Source of the DNA: Candidatus Kaiserbacteria bacterium CG10_big_fil_rev_8_21_14_0_10_59_10
GTDB lineage: Bacteria > Patescibacteriota > Minisyncoccia > Phycocordibacterales > UBA2100
DNA: 35,233 bases
Direction of reading: 5' to 3'
NCBI GenBank assembly: GCA_002773285.1
Contig: PFBM01000010.1
Coordinates: 1-35,233, forward strand
Shown: positions 27,648-35,233 of the stretch, piece by piece
Position numbering within the stretch: the first letter of the stretch is position 1
Layout: every line of letters begins with the position of its first letter
Position numbers and translations under genes: made by a program
The notes under the pieces: model-generated
Database searches by the model: none
The model's input: the letters and a program-made list of their open reading frames with translations, nothing else
What the model was told of the DNA's origin: nothing

Positions 27648-27822
27648 GGCGGCATTATACTCCCCTCTTTCACCCTACGCCCAGCCGCAGGTATTCACAC
27701 CCATTCCATCGGCTTGCTCCATACTGATACGTACGCAACAGCACCGCACAGTGGCCGCCGCAAGAAGGCGGTGCGGCGTTGTGTTGCTGGTCGTTTTACG
27801 AGCATTAACCATCAGGTCGCAT

Positions 27823-28014
27823 ATGTGGCAACAATGGGTTAACGCGCTACTCGGCCTCTGGGTCGTGGCCGTGCCGTTCCTTGGATTCACTGAAGCGAAC
27901 ATGATGTGGGCGCTCGTGATCACAGGTATAGCGATAGCCGTGCTTGCCTTGTGGGGCGGCGCGTACGAGCAATCCACATCGCATCGTCGTGACTTCCAAC
28001 ACAGGGCCGGATAA
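27823..28014 (+). CDS. SPW-repeat-like small membrane protein
   Basis: MWQQWVNALLGLWVVAVPFLGFTEANMMWALVITGIAIAVLALWGG resembles SPW-type W..W.N...G.W....P.... Confidence 0.6.
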   Translation: MWQQWVNALLGLWVVAVPFLGFTEANMMWALVITGIAIAVLALWGGAYEQSTSHRRDFQHRAG

Positions 28015-28034
28015 CGTAGCGGCGTGAGAGAAAA

Positions 28035-28060
28035 GAAAACAGCCCTTCGGGGCTGTTTTC
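28035..28060. terminator. bidirectional intrinsic terminator
   Basis: GAAAACAGCCCTTCGGGGCTGTTTTC. Minus strand has TTTTCTTTT after the stem, downstream of tRNA-Asp; it also follows the + strand ORF ending at 28014. Confidence 0.8.
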
Positions 28061-28084
28061 CTTTGCACCTTTCTCACGATACTG

Positions 28085-28381
28085 CGCGGCCGACGGGACT
28101 TGAACCCGCAACCTCCCGCGTGCATGCTCTCCACTGCTTTCGCAATGGCATGGACTATATCTTCACCTTAGATATGTACCCGTAGGTGCTCTGGTATCTA
28201 GTCTCTACGGCGCTCCCACTGAAATGGACTCATCGTCCATCTCTAGGGTTCCCACGGTGTTCGCATATTTTCTTCCGAAAACGTAGCCTTCACCGTTATC
28301 CCAGAGAGTTTCAATCTGACTTTCGAACAGAAAGCTGCACGTCTACAGGCGGGTGCTCGAACCAAATTGAGCTACGGCCGC
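28085..28381 (-). tRNA. tRNA-Asp(GTC) interrupted by a group I intron (exons 28345-28381 and 28085-28122)
   Basis: Joined exons read GCGGCCGTAGCTCAATTTGGTTCGAGCACCCGCCTGT|CACGCGGGAGGTTGCGGGTTCAAGTCCCGTCGGCCGC(G): full cloverleaf, anticodon loop CTGTCAC, 5-nt variable loop. Confidence 0.92.
28123..28344 (-). ncRNA. group I self-splicing intron (222 nt) in tRNA-Asp, between anticodon positions 35 and 36
   Basis: Core signatures GAGACTAGA and AAGATATAGTCC form P7. 5' exon ends in U; P1 can form by CUGU pairing with intron GCAG with the U-G wobble at the splice site; intron ends in G. Confidence 0.93.
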
Positions 28382-29065
28382 ATTTGGATACAACGTTCTT
28401 ATTGCCTTGCTAAATAAGCTGTATTTGCGCGGCAAATGAAGACTCGCTGCTGATGTAGTATCATATATGAAATGATAAAGTGCAAGGCTGTCATGATGGC
28501 TGAGAACCAGATTATAACCTCGATTACGATGCTTGGACCTTACAACCCCTTTCTGCACCCCATGGGAGAGCAGTATTGCATGCAGGTCCTCTAAACACTC
28601 TTTTGATCCTGACGTGAACTGCGAACTGAAAGACCATTTCATACGCCCCCGATCCTTTGCCCAATGTTTACGAAAATATATATTCCCGTCCCCGTCAAAA
28701 TATCCTCGCACAAAATCAGCAACAAAGGGCCTCGGTATATTCAGGAAACGAAGCTTCTTGCTCTTATTTTGTATATATCCAAGGGCAATCAGGTCTTGGA
28801 ACATTTTCTTACTCCCTAACTGAAGGCGGTACACATTCCGCTCAGGCGGTTTTCTGTAACGAATAGAAATCTTGTGCTCGGAAGACAGCGTACGCCGTAC
28901 AGAGTCAATAAGGCATCTATCGGTACTGCAAAACTCAATGAAGTGAGCACCGCGCTTGTTTTTAATCATCGAACCATCCGCAGCAAAGTAACCAAGCACA
29001 TAGGCCATTTCGGGCGACCATCGTTCGAAGAAATCGTGGTTCGCCGCACGATACATCGGCGACAT
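28343..29065 (-). CDS. LAGLIDADG homing endonuclease (two motifs) running into the tRNA-Asp 5' exon
   Basis: MAYVLGYFAADGSM and VADFVRGYFDGDGNIY are the two LAGLIDADG helices. The last 12 residues AAVAQFGSSTRL are encoded by the tRNA 5' exon and the stop TAG spans 28345-28343. Confidence 0.93.
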   Translation of the reverse strand: MSPMYRAANHDFFERWSPEMAYVLGYFAADGSMIKNKRGAHFIEFCSTDRCLIDSVRRTLSSEHKISIRYRKPPERNVYRLQLGSKKMFQDLIALGYIQNKSKKLRFLNIPRPFVADFVRGYFDGDGNIYFRKHWAKDRGRMKWSFSSQFTSGSKECLEDLHAILLSHGVQKGVVRSKHRNRGYNLVLSHHDSLALYHFIYDTTSAASLHLPRKYSLFSKAIRTLYPNAAVAQFGSSTRL

Positions 29066-29117
29066 GCCTTTATTGTACCGTGACAGGAAATATACCTAAC
29101 CATCGCTGTGGAAAATT

Positions 29118-29194
29118 TGGTGCCGGCGCCAGGACTTGCACCTGGGACCTTGGGTTTATGAGTCCCATGCTCTAACTACCTGAGCTACGCCGGC
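29118..29194 (-). tRNA. tRNA-Met(CAT), elongator-like, CCA encoded
   Basis: GCCGGCG...CGCCGGC acceptor with A+CCA, CTCATAA anticodon loop. A CAT anticodon could also be tRNA-Ile2. Confidence 0.88.
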
Positions 29195-29334
29195 GCATGG
29201 CAAGAATACCAATTTTCACCTCACTTCTCAATTTTCCCATCGCGCCTCTCTCAACACACGCCGACTGAGTCATGCGCGCTTGCCGCGCTCTCGCGGCCGA
29301 ACGCGGCATGAGCGTACTGACGAAAAGGGCGGGA

Positions 29335-30378
29335 TTATTGTAGGACTGCGCCTTGAATGCGGTCCGTGTTGGAATCGTACAGCGCCTTAATGCGCGTTGC
29401 GAACGTGGTTGCCGCAGTTCCATGAGTGCCGGTCTTCGTCGCCAGAAACGCATACCACGGATAGCGCACGGAAGTTTGCATCTCAGCGCCCGCGCGGGCT
29501 CTTGCCGTAACGGCAAAAGGAATAAAACCGAGAAACTTCACGGGCGCACTGAATGCTATTTCCACGTGGTCTTCCGCTACGACTATCTCTTCTATATCCT
29601 CCCGCTCTATCGCAACCGATGCGACATACACGCCGAAATCCTCCGCGCTCTCCACCTTCTCTAAAACACTTGCACGCGCGCTGATCGCCTCCTTTTTCTC
29701 CGGGTTCCATCCTCGCACGGTCCGACCGGTTACGACCAGCTCGGCTATCGCGCGCACATCGCTCTCCGCATCGCCACCCGTCGATGCTCTCGAGCGGTCA
29801 AGGCCTCCGTTCCTATCTGCATCTTGAAACGACCCGGAGCGTATTGCGATGCCATCTTCCTTGAAAATACTGCTCATCAGTACGGGTGCCACGCCGTCGG
29901 CAAGCGGCAAGTTTTGCCGCGTTTCGCCTGAGTCTGCTTCTTTCTGCGTATCCGTAGTACGGTTCCCGGTCGATACGGAAACTTCCACACGTTTCTCCAC
30001 GCGAGCGCTGTCTCCCTCGCCGGTGCGAAGCTCAAACACATACATACCCGGCACTGTCGGGGTGAACGAAGCACGCGCTCCTTCCCGCGTCTCAAACCTA
30101 AAGGGCCCAGACACCTGCGTCCAGATGAACGTGCGCGCCACACCGTCGTCGCTGCTTCGAGTCCCGTCAAGTATGAACGATTCTCCCGCTCGTGCTCGCA
30201 TTTCTATTGTTTCGATCTCCATTTTTACCTCTGAAACTTTCGTTGAGCTCGCACCGGTGCCCGCACTCGCGCCAGCTTCCACGCGAATATTAACGGTCGA
30301 CTGCGCAAAAGCCACAGACGCAAACGCAAGCGAAAGAACGACAACGCTCAAAAATGGTAGGTGCATAGTATGCATCAT
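29335..30378 (-). CDS. secreted protein with PKD-like domain
   Basis: Signal peptide; MRARAGESFILDGTRSSDDGVARTFIWTQVSGPFRFETREGARASFTPTVPGMYVFELRTGEGDSA is PKD/K319-like. Confidence 0.7.
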   Translation of the reverse strand: MMHTMHLPFLSVVVLSLAFASVAFAQSTVNIRVEAGASAGTGASSTKVSEVKMEIETIEMRARAGESFILDGTRSSDDGVARTFIWTQVSGPFRFETREGARASFTPTVPGMYVFELRTGEGDSARVEKRVEVSVSTGNRTTDTQKEADSGETRQNLPLADGVAPVLMSSIFKEDGIAIRSGSFQDADRNGGLDRSRASTGGDAESDVRAIAELVVTGRTVRGWNPEKKEAISARASVLEKVESAEDFGVYVASVAIEREDIEEIVVAEDHVEIAFSAPVKFLGFIPFAVTARARAGAEMQTSVRYPWYAFLATKTGTHGTAATTFATRIKALYDSNTDRIQGAVLQ

Positions 30379-30428
30379 GCGCTTTTCTCGAACTTAATCA
30401 AGCAGACCTACCGGCCGAACTCCGCCGC

Positions 30429-31502
30429 CTACAGCTCCAGCATTTCCCGGACGAACCTCTGCTGTAAAAGTGGCACATGTTGAACGAGCCACGTCGCGCT
30501 AATGAGGAAGGCGGCCACGAATGAATTCTTCGAAACGAGTGTTTTTCGTATGGATTCGGTGTCGCGTATGATGCGTGCCGCGATTTTCTTCCGCGCCACT
30601 TCGTACTCCTCTGTTTTGTTCTCCAGAATCGACTGTACCGCAGCATGGGCGTCGTCTATGCCGAGATTCATGCCCCGCCCGCCAACCGGAGAGTGCACGT
30701 GCGCAGCGTCCCCAGCTATTACTACGCGTCCTTTGACATACTGGCGAGCTTGACGAATTGAGATTTTAAACGTGCCTGAACGCCTCACGTCCTTGACATC
30801 CAACCGTATAGGCAATGCAGCCAAGCTATCTGGCGTGGAAGATACAAGGCGGACCCTGTTGTGCGTGATAGGAGCCATGACCATCGCGTCCCTCTGGGCG
30901 CCCGCACCCCTCATGAGCCACGCCCGTATCGTGTTCGGGTCGTACCCGTTTGCAAGCTCCACGTCGGCAATGGACCAGTCCTCTGCAAGCTCGTAGCCGT
31001 CAAAGGCAATGCCGAGGGATTCCCGAATGGTTGACCGAATGCCATCGGCGCCGATGACCCAGTCGTATGTCTTGGTGCTGCCATCTTCGAACGTCGCGGA
31101 TACATCGTTCGCGGTGGTTAGAACGCCCGTCACTTTTTTCCCGTATCGCACCGTGACGCCCATCTCGGCCAGCCGCTCACTCATGAGATGCTCCGTCCTA
31201 TCCTGCGGGAGGCCGATCAAGAATCTTTCTTTCCCTGCTATTTTTGAAATATCGAGGTCGATGAGGGCCCGGCCGTCCCGCTGTATGAGCACGTGCTTGA
31301 TGCGCGCTCCCTCTTGCAGTATGCGCTCCCCGACCCCGACCCTATCAAGAATCTCGATACTGTTCGGCAAAATGCCGACCGCGCGCGAAAGCGGGGACGG
31401 CTCGTCTTTCGCATCAACAATATCCGGCACGATGCCCTGCCGTGCAAACTCAAGCGCCGCCGTAAGGCCAGTCGGCCCCGCTCCCACCACCAGTATTCTC
31501 AT
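30429..31502 (-). CDS. FAD-dependent monooxygenase (aromatic hydroxylase family)
   Basis: MRILVVGAGPTGLTAALEFARQG (Rossmann GxGxxG), DWVIGADGIRSTIRESLG, VIAGDAAHVHSPVGGRGMNLGIDDA. Confidence 0.93.
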   Translation of the reverse strand: MRILVVGAGPTGLTAALEFARQGIVPDIVDAKDEPSPLSRAVGILPNSIEILDRVGVGERILQEGARIKHVLIQRDGRALIDLDISKIAGKERFLIGLPQDRTEHLMSERLAEMGVTVRYGKKVTGVLTTANDVSATFEDGSTKTYDWVIGADGIRSTIRESLGIAFDGYELAEDWSIADVELANGYDPNTIRAWLMRGAGAQRDAMVMAPITHNRVRLVSSTPDSLAALPIRLDVKDVRRSGTFKISIRQARQYVKGRVVIAGDAAHVHSPVGGRGMNLGIDDAHAAVQSILENKTEEYEVARKKIAARIIRDTESIRKTLVSKNSFVAAFLISATWLVQHVPLLQQRFVREMLEL

Positions 31503-31530
31503 CGACCGATTCTACCACTGCCGGGAGCTC

Positions 31531-31890
31531 CTATTCGGTCGCGACAGGTATCTGCGGGCACGGCGCATCCTGAAGGACGCGGAATACTTCGTCTATCGAG
31601 GGTTCGACGGCGCGTACGCGCTCGCCGCTTTTGAGATATAGATGTACATCGAGCGCGTGTGTCTGGAAAACCATGTCGACATCGCACTTTTTGATGCGCT
31701 CAACCGCCTCCTCCCATGAGATAACCCGTGCCTCGGGCTCTCCCGGCTCGCCGAGGCCGTTCTGAGCGGTCTCGGGAGCAGAGGAAAAAATATACATACC
31801 CACGCCGACAAGCACTATGGCGGCCAGCAATGCGAGAATTATTTTATTCATACACTCAGTATACTTCGCCCCCACTGAAGAGACACCCAT
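31531..31890 (-). CDS. small membrane-anchored protein of unknown function
   Basis: N-terminal TM (MNKIILALLAAIVLVGVGMYIF), then DVHLYLKSGERVRAVEPSIDEVFRVLQDAPCPQIPVATE. Confidence 0.65.
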   Translation of the reverse strand: MGVSSVGAKYTECMNKIILALLAAIVLVGVGMYIFSSAPETAQNGLGEPGEPEARVISWEEAVERIKKCDVDMVFQTHALDVHLYLKSGERVRAVEPSIDEVFRVLQDAPCPQIPVATE

Positions 31891-31980
31891 CTACTGTGCA
31901 TTGCGCGCGGCGGATGTATTAGCGACGCAGAGCAAGTGGAGCGAGTTCCGACATTCCTCGGGACGTGCCCCGAGGAACCT

Positions 31981-32619
31981 TTATTGCTTCAACCCTTCCA
32001 ACCCCTTTATCCGTATACCCGGATTGACTGTCGGCGCCGTTACTTTCGGTCGTGCGCCGCCGGACTCCAGAGAGCCACCGAACTCGTCCGGCGGCAGATC
32101 GGTCGAGAGAACACACTCGACGGAGAGCACGTCGCGGCTCGGGTCCGCGAACAGGCCGCGGCTCTCCTGCTGCACGCTGTACGAGAAAATGATGTGCGCC
32201 GCTCCTTCCTCCTCACAGGCGAACGTTGCCACCTCCGAAGTGATGCCGCGCTCCGTCTCGTCCGGCGGCGTTTCCACCTCCGGGCGCCCGACTATAACTC
32301 TCTCACCTGACACTATTACCGCCGGCCCGTCCACGACGTATTCGCCCTCTAGTCGCCATGGTCTTTGATACGGCTCCGTCGGCTCCCAGACACCCTGATA
32401 CTCCTCCAGCTTCGGCGTCACGGTCGTAACGACGGCCGTAACGCTGAAGGACTCGCCTATGGCAAAGACAGCCCGCTCCGGTATTTGGAAATCGATGGTA
32501 TACCGCGGCAGCGTTTCCCCCTCGTCTGATTGCATGAATAAAAAGTACGCTCCGATGCCCACAACTAGTACCGCCCCCGCAAAGGCCAAGATGGCCGCTT
32601 GTTTACTCATGTATTTCAC
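31981..32619 (-). CDS. membrane-anchored protein of unknown function
   Basis: MKYMSKQAAILAFAGAVLVVGIGAYFLFMQ TM anchor and a beta-rich extracellular region. Confidence 0.65.
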   Translation of the reverse strand: MKYMSKQAAILAFAGAVLVVGIGAYFLFMQSDEGETLPRYTIDFQIPERAVFAIGESFSVTAVVTTVTPKLEEYQGVWEPTEPYQRPWRLEGEYVVDGPAVIVSGERVIVGRPEVETPPDETERGITSEVATFACEEEGAAHIIFSYSVQQESRGLFADPSRDVLSVECVLSTDLPPDEFGGSLESGGARPKVTAPTVNPGIRIKGLEGLKQ

Positions 32620-32652
32620 TGTAGCACGCCGCTACATGAAGCCGCAATATCA
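32563..32652. repeat. ~90-bp direct repeat, copy 1 (start region of the 31981-32619 gene)
   Basis: aactagtaccgcccccgcaaa...gctacatgaagccgcaatatca; 5 mismatches over 90 bp to copy 2 at 34412-34501. Confidence 0.95.
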
Positions 32653-32964
32653 TTCGAAAACGCTATATATGAGGACTTTCGCAATGGAAAGTCACACCTT
32701 GTTGCCCAACTCGGTACCGCACCCCACAGGTCAATAACCACAAAGCATTTCAGCGTACCAAGCGTGCGCGCGACTGATGCCTGTTGGTATGGGTCAGTGT
32801 GAGCGCATTTGAAGGGCTTTCGGTGGTTTTGGGAAGACAAACGAGAGGGGCCTGCATGACTCAGCCGATTGAGTCATTCACCAGCACGTAATTCGGGTGT
32901 CTTTGACAGCCTTATGATTTTTCCAACATATTGTGAGTGTTGTGAATACTGATATCTTTTAGTG

Positions 32965-33582
32965 ATGGAACATGGTACTGAAAATCAGTCGCGCCTGAAA
33001 GTAAAATTTCCCGCTGAATTTATTCTGTTCGACTTTGAATATACAGCGTGGGAAAAGAGCGATGAACGCAATTGGTCTGGCCCAGGTGAACATAGAGAAA
33101 TAATCCAGATCGGCGCTATCAAAGTCTCCGCGACAACCCTTTCCGAAACCGATTCGCTTCTAGATTACGTTCGCCCGGAAAAAAATCCGGAATTGTCAGA
33201 CTTCATTATTCAGCTCACCGGGATTACGCAGACCGACATCGAGAGTCGTGGAATTCCATTCTCGCAAGCTCTGAAAAAACTTGAGGAATTTATTGGCGGC
33301 CTGCGTGCATACTGTTGGGGACGAGACATAGAAGTACTGAAGGAGAACTGCGAACTGCTGCAAGTATCTACTTCCTTGAGCTCCGACCATCTCACTAACC
33401 TGCGCCCGCTGATGGCGCCGATTTTTCTAAACCTCGGTGTGGACATTGATGCGTATTCGAGCGGAACGCTCATTCAAGCTTTTGAAGACGAGCCCTTATT
33501 GAAAGCGCATGACGCTTTGAACGACATGCGCAATCTCTTGTCCGCTATCCGTTACGTACGGGAATATGTAACAATCGCGTGA
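32965..33582 (+). CDS. DEDDh 3'-5' exonuclease family protein
   Basis: FILFDFEYTAWE (D-x-E), IIQIGAIKV, TGITQTDIES and KAHDALNDMRNL (H-D and D) match the DEDDh motifs. Confidence 0.85.
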   Translation: MEHGTENQSRLKVKFPAEFILFDFEYTAWEKSDERNWSGPGEHREIIQIGAIKVSATTLSETDSLLDYVRPEKNPELSDFIIQLTGITQTDIESRGIPFSQALKKLEEFIGGLRAYCWGRDIEVLKENCELLQVSTSLSSDHLTNLRPLMAPIFLNLGVDIDAYSSGTLIQAFEDEPLLKAHDALNDMRNLLSAIRYVREYVTIA

Positions 33583-33657
33583 GTAGGTTGACACAGATTT
33601 CTTTCTCTGCACTATTGCTGAAGTTGAAAAAGCGAAATCGTTTAAGGAGACGCATAG

Positions 33658-34348
33658 ATGGATATTGTGATTCTGGCGGGTGGCAGAGGCAGCCGCATGG
33701 GAGCCTTGTCGCATCGGAAACAGAAAGGAACGTTACGATTTCAAAGCAGGTCGATTCTTGCGCGGATCGTTGACAGCATCCTCGCACAGAAAGAAATCAA
33801 TACGGTCTGGGTCGCGACAGGTATCTGCGGGCACGGCGCATCCTGAAGGACGCGGGAGGATCAAAGTCATCGACGCTCCACACATAACGGGCGAATTACC
33901 GAGGTTCGTCCATGTTGTCGGATATATGGGCGGATACCGAAGCTGTCTGGTGAAGGGGGTCGACACGTTGTTGCCATCAAAAGTGATCGCTTCGATGATG
34001 CAACGCGCGAATGAATTGCAAGGCAGTGCCGCGGTAATCGCCGTGTCACACAGGATTGAGATCGCTCCGACGCATCATCGCGTTCACCTGCGCGGCGATA
34101 TTGTTGAAGCATACGATCCCCCGGAACGCCTACCGCAAGGGGCAGATCCTAGACTCTATCTTGACGTAGGTATGCGTTACTTTCCAGCGCGACTCGTTCG
34201 TGAAATGGCTGGCCTACCTCTGCATCAGGGCACAGACTTCGTGGACGGATTCCTGAAGTCGAGAGTCGAGCATGGCGAGCATGTCCACGCTATTGTGTTT
34301 GCCGATCGTTGGCGGCACTTTGCTTCTGGCATGGACTTCCTGAAATGA
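33658..34348 (+). pseudogene. frameshifted nucleotidyltransferase (sugar-nucleotidyltransferase-like)
   Basis: MDIVILAGGRGSRMGALSHRKQKGTLRFQSRSILARIVDSIL (LAGGxGxRM) stops at 33846. The C-terminal half (IKVIDAPHITGELPRFVHVVGYMGGYRSCLVKGVDT...) continues in another frame. Confidence 0.7.
33810..33855. repeat. 46-bp exact copy of 31537-31582
   Basis: ggtcgcgacaggtatctgcgggcacggcgcatcctgaaggacgcgg occurs at both sites on the same strand. Confidence 0.97.
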
Positions 34349-34367
34349 CGGGACGTGTGGCAGTTCC

Positions 34368-34402
34368 GAGACCCTTGCCTGTTAGCGGCGAGGGTCTCTT
34401 TT
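34368..34402 (+). terminator. intrinsic terminator downstream of the nucleotidyltransferase pseudogene
   Basis: GAGACCCTTGCC-TGTTAGC-GGCGAGGGTCTC-TTTT. Confidence 0.8.
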
Positions 34403-34411
34403 AACGCCGAA

Positions 34412-34501
34412 AACTAGTACCGCCCCCGCAAATGCCAATATGGCCGCTTGTTTACTCATATATGTGACTGTAGCACGCCGCTACATGAAGCCGCAATATC
34501 A
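34412..34501. repeat. ~90-bp direct repeat, copy 2 (orphan)
   Basis: Copy of 32563-32652; minus strand encodes MSKQAAILAFAGAVLVFGVKRDPRR* and then terminates. Confidence 0.93.
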
Positions 34502-34596
34502 CAAGCGTCATTGCGATACGCCCCTCCCATTCTCCGACCCTCTTCCAAGTCCCGATGTGAAGTGCGCAGGCACTTCGCTCCCCCTTCAACAGCAGC

Positions 34597-34632
34597 AAAA
34601 GCAAAACGCCCCTTGTGGGGCGCTTTGCTTTT
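34597..34632 (-). terminator. intrinsic terminator downstream of tRNA-fMet
   Basis: AAAAGCAAAACGCCCC-TTGT-GGGGCGCTTTGCTTTT, long stem with one mismatch, T-rich tail. Confidence 0.75.
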
Positions 34633-34637
34633 GGCTG

Positions 34638-34709
34638 TTGCGGGGGCGGGACTTGCACCCGCGACCTCCAGGTTATGAGCCTGGCGAGCTACTACTGCTC
34701 CACCCCGCT
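34638..34709 (-). tRNA. initiator tRNA-fMet(CAT)
   Basis: GCGGGG/CCCCGC acceptor with unpaired first base (A1 opposite A72), GGAGCAG...GCTCG D-arm, CTCATAA anticodon loop. CCA not encoded. Confidence 0.88.
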
Positions 34710-34768
34710 AGCAAAAGGGTAGCACGACTTACGGTCGGAAGCCAGAAACTAGAAGCTAGAAGCTAATT

Positions 34769-35233
34769 TTACTCAATATAGCGGAATTCGCGGAAGACCT
34801 GCTCATACATGCGAATGACGCGCCGCGCTTCGCGCGCCGTGAGCCCGTGCTCGCTCCCCTCGTGCGCGACACGATTCCTGACGCGGTGCGCCTCCCAGGC
34901 GAGGTCGATAGTGTTGAACTTATCCCGTCCCACCTGCTTCATTTTGTCCGACATGGTCTCGCCGCGAAGCCCAAGCGTATCCAAGAGGTCGTTCAGCATG
35001 ATATCCGCCTCCAGGATGGCGAGCCGCCACTTATGGTCATCGTCGGAGCTTACCTGCTCCAGAACACGCTGCCACCGCAACTCGGTGCGCGAAACGTCCC
35101 TTGCGGCAACCGGGCGCACATCCGCGAGGCGCGCTCGCCTCTCCTCCTCGCGTATCTGGCGGATCCGTATGACGCAATAGAGCATCACCGCGGATAGCAC
35201 CAGGCCAAAAAGAACCGCAAGCGCGTACCACCC
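34769..35233 (-). CDS. membrane-anchored protein of unknown function (5' end beyond the window)
   Basis: Frame is open to the right edge: WYALAVLFGLVLSAVMLYCVIRIRQIREEERRARLADVRPVAARDVSRTELRWQRVLEQVSSDDDHKWRLAILEADIMLNDLLDTLG. Confidence 0.7.
   Translation of the reverse strand, partial: GWYALAVLFGLVLSAVMLYCVIRIRQIREEERRARLADVRPVAARDVSRTELRWQRVLEQVSSDDDHKWRLAILEADIMLNDLLDTLGLRGETMSDKMKQVGRDKFNTIDLAWEAHRVRNRVAHEGSEHGLTAREARRVIRMYEQVFREFRYIE

Noticed and set aside
28085-28381. Initial reading of the interrupted tRNA as tRNA-Tyr(GTA)
   Set aside because: The unspliced loop shows CTGTA, but bacterial tRNA-Tyr has a long variable arm and this one has 5 nt (AGGTT). Joining the exons at U|C gives the standard tRNA-Asp loop CTGTCAC.
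32563-34501. Diversity-generating retroelement (template/variable repeat pair)
   Set aside because: The 5 mismatches are not adenine-specific, no reverse transcriptase is present, and the copies cover a gene start rather than a C-terminal variable region.

Overview
The window looks like a chromosomal segment from a small-genome, Parcubacteria/CPR-like bacterium. That lineage call is an inference from gene content and compact proteins; I could not test it. Housekeeping genes include tgt, pyrG, ftsE/ftsX, prfB, hsp20, an ECF sigma factor and five ordinary tRNAs. Accessory content includes a CheB-CheR-PAS-histidine kinase fusion with a separate receiver protein, a tightly packed mod-fic-res type III restriction operon with an unlisted 44-aa acidic ORF after res, and a CapA/ArsR region carrying three copies of a long palindrome and a 13-bp tandem array. 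The strongest finding is a tRNA-Asp(GUC) gene on the minus strand, interrupted between anticodon positions 35 and 36 by a 222-nt group I intron (28123-28344). A two-motif LAGLIDADG homing endonuclease ORF lies upstream, outside the intron. It runs in frame through the tRNA 5' exon and stops at a UAG split across the 5' splice site (U|AG). Splicing, or the intronless allele, removes that stop and leaves about 67 more open codons. Other notable items: a nucleotidyltransferase gene broken at a 46-bp exact copy of the 3' end of a gene about 2.3 kb away, inside a segment bounded by ~90-bp direct repeats; GuaB N-terminal and SppA/S49 C-terminal gene fragments; and a ~550-bp non-coding, hairpin-rich gap upstream of hsp20.
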